Shown here piece by piece: positions 63,601 to 64,000 of a stretch of DNA of 64,000 nucleotides. The position numbers were made by a program, and so were the translations under genes. The stretch lies in assembly GCA_024680555.1 (NCBI GenBank), contig JAILCC010000019.1, positions 1-64,000 of the forward strand, given 5' to 3'. Source of the DNA: a bacterium (GTDB lineage: Bacteria; Cyanobacteriota; Vampirovibrionia; Gastranaerophilales; JAILCC01). Below the pieces are notes generated by a model, which made no database searches, was not told the DNA's origin, and was given only the letters and a program-made list of their open reading frames with translations. Numbering within the stretch: position 1 is the first letter of the stretch; the number at the start of each line of letters is the position of its first letter.

Positions 63601-64000
63601 TTCACCTGCTTTAACAGGGTTTGTTGTTGTGTTTTTAGTAGTCAAAGAACCAAAAGAAGTTGTTTTGTTTGCGTTGTCTTCTTTTGTTGTATCTGCTTTT
63701 TGTTCAGTTTGAGAAGCTTGTGTTTTTTGTGCTTCTTGTACACCTTGAGCTTTACCTGTAGTTAATGAACCAAAACCGTTTTTAATCGGGTTAGTTTGTT
63801 TTTGTGATTCATCAGCTTGTTTGTCTTCTGTTTTTGTATTTTCAACTTGTTTTGCATCGTGTGCTTTAAGTGCGTTTTTGTCACCTTGTGCAACTGCTTG
63901 CATTTCGGAAAGTGAAAGTGAAGATACATCAACTGCTTGCATATTTCCGTTTTCATCTTTTGCTTTAGCATTTGCAGCTTTACCGGAATTATTTAAATAT
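60697..64000 (-). CDS. Large Ala/Ser/Glu-rich low-complexity protein (5' end outside window)
   Basis: The frame is open from the window edge to the stop at 60697, about 1,100 residues. A methionine at 63942 exists, but the codons before it (KAANAKAKDENGN) are clearly coding-like, so the start is probably outside. The N-terminal part has at least four copies of a TTxFGSLTxK repeat. The middle is Gln/Ala/Lys coiled coil (KDQQEKAQAAQKDQQ). Two hydrophobic Gly/Ala stretches follow (GGGLLMAGGGVAIGMA; VELMAAGGALMAVGL). The end is an acidic Glu/Thr repeat (EETEESEETEETEESEE). No enzyme motif; a surface or secreted structural protein is inferred. Confidence 0.8.
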   Translation of the reverse strand, partial: YLNNSGKAANAKAKDENGNMQAVDVSSLSLSEMQAVAQGDKNALKAHDAKQVENTKTEDKQADESQKQTNPIKNGFGSLTTGKAQGVQEAQKTQASQTEQKADTTKEDNANKTTSFGSLTTKNTTTNPVKAGEANKTTTFGSLTNKTAAANNQTTTFGSLTQKAGAANSAEDEQNKAKNTNNDSELKDKIQTTYQQNKSSFEQDDKKVADKLDDATVSKVTNNFKNIGQANNGAAASDISANDLIGAVKTLQSGLNVEFSAQDTQKAQNAAGNSPVGVVAGGGNFTQDLHSDTKYGTLDFEADVDTDVDSDDPSSVDKCGKESDAAGDSAEKSADDSTMQANSAAEQVNENANNQASLESDANRDQSKNNGKIQKGKIQNQKSKAQKSEAKMTQSQGNEKVSKGQNDTNKTQTLLQRANNEKAQAKSGSADGVSTSASASSSSASGESYSANSVDVKKDKIDTKSADTKALQAEAEEKAKKQQQSKEANAKDAQKEQNDKAQASQKDQQEKAQAAQKDQQDEVKDKQDAQAKENKDAQESQAKDQKEKADEQEDAGEKVSQVQAAFETINAEKAAAAEQVAQANEEVSAASEKAENANSNAENLANKASNIDEQISAKQSAAENAESKAQAAAQKESLSTQISNQMSKANATYNQAGANATKTVSTGKEMTTMGTVETAGGGLLMAGGGVAIGMACDFGKAGAEETADAAANNAEATVDETEGMTDEQLSAHFEALEVGCLSTGATLHSLDVPSLGTSEPGAEAADVAGVENGANAGAAQGDAAKSFSLAGAASAAGAFCASMASTCYAAMTSTMGIGVELMAAGGALMAVGLTSTEKGEKTVNVGTSANNTATSGTSSTANEAKNAASDASAAASEASAESSKASELKSEVSSLESEKENVLSEKEEQEQIAQDASADVEKASSVAKSGAEREEAAMTDAEKIAKSGDASQLTVQDNGVEDVAATAQDVSDVSSDAEADTTDTSDNSISLANTDSAKGGSTSNGMTISENKEDKEVKKDDKKDNKVKEDEEVEETEEEEETEETEESEETEETEESEETQESEETEETSESAEASTTDDASSTETASEGNDDQKKMLKA

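Overview
The window is AT-rich and reads as a Gram-negative chromosome: it has TolC, HlyB-like and HlyD-like type I secretion genes and two KDO genes (kdsC, kdsD). A pilin-like leader (MMKRGFTLAEVLVTLLV) and several tiny proteins with a shared N-terminal tag resemble those of non-photosynthetic gut Cyanobacteriota (Vampirovibrionia/Gastranaerophilales). That placement is inference; no rRNA gene is present to confirm it. No integrase, transposase, phage gene or CRISPR array was recognised.

Layout. 1-4507 (-): 3' part missing of a giant signal-peptide-bearing beta-helix protein. 4508-5303: tRNA-Ser(GCU) and a hairpin-rich spacer with duplicated terminators. 5304-5699 (-): secreted parvulin. 5885-20680 (-): an 11-gene, tightly coupled surface-glycan operon. 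In transcription order it runs aminotransferase, cytidylyltransferase, LicD, Stealth transferase, short sugar dehydrogenase, Stealth-glycerophosphotransferase fusion, pyruvyl transferase, FrhB-like protein, GT8-ABC exporter fusion, AlgX/J-like protein and MBOAT. The gene set predicts CDP-alcohol activation, phosphodiester linkage, pyruvylation, O-acetylation and export. 20819-25401 (+): complete type I secretion operon. 25450-37029: tRNA-Ile, gpmI, an EF-hand coiled-coil protein, leuA-kdsC-kdsD, a YhcH-like gene, a His-rich secreted protein, four tiny genes, lysS-leuC. 37192-46726: a solitary OppD-like ATPase, hisC(HAD)-hisB-hisH, a NAGPA-like secreted protein, a MerR regulator, rpiB, tsaC, a secreted beta-rich protein and a two-component pair. 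46791-50370: two tiny paralogues, a pseudopilin, tRNA-Pro(UGG) with flanking tRNA-derived repeats, metY. 50548-64000: a soluble protein resembling the FlhA cytoplasmic domain, a metalloprotease-like gene split by a stop codon, a phosphorylase-like enzyme, folE2, a glycosyltransferase, a formyltransferase, and two large coiled-coil or low-complexity proteins, the last running off the window.

Most unusual: (1) tRNA-Pro is followed by two cassettes, and preceded by one tRNA-like element, that reuse pieces of the tRNA including its CCA end; a similar cassette near tRNA-Ser has arms matching that tRNA instead. (2) A GT8-like domain with degenerate active-site motifs is fused to an MsbA-type exporter. 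(3) A soluble protein carries an FlhA-C-like domain without any membrane part. (4) A phosphorylase-like enzyme has Ser where the PLP lysine is expected. (5) HisC is fused to a HAD phosphatase. (6) Two genes appear leaderless, with TATAAT exactly six bases before the ATG.
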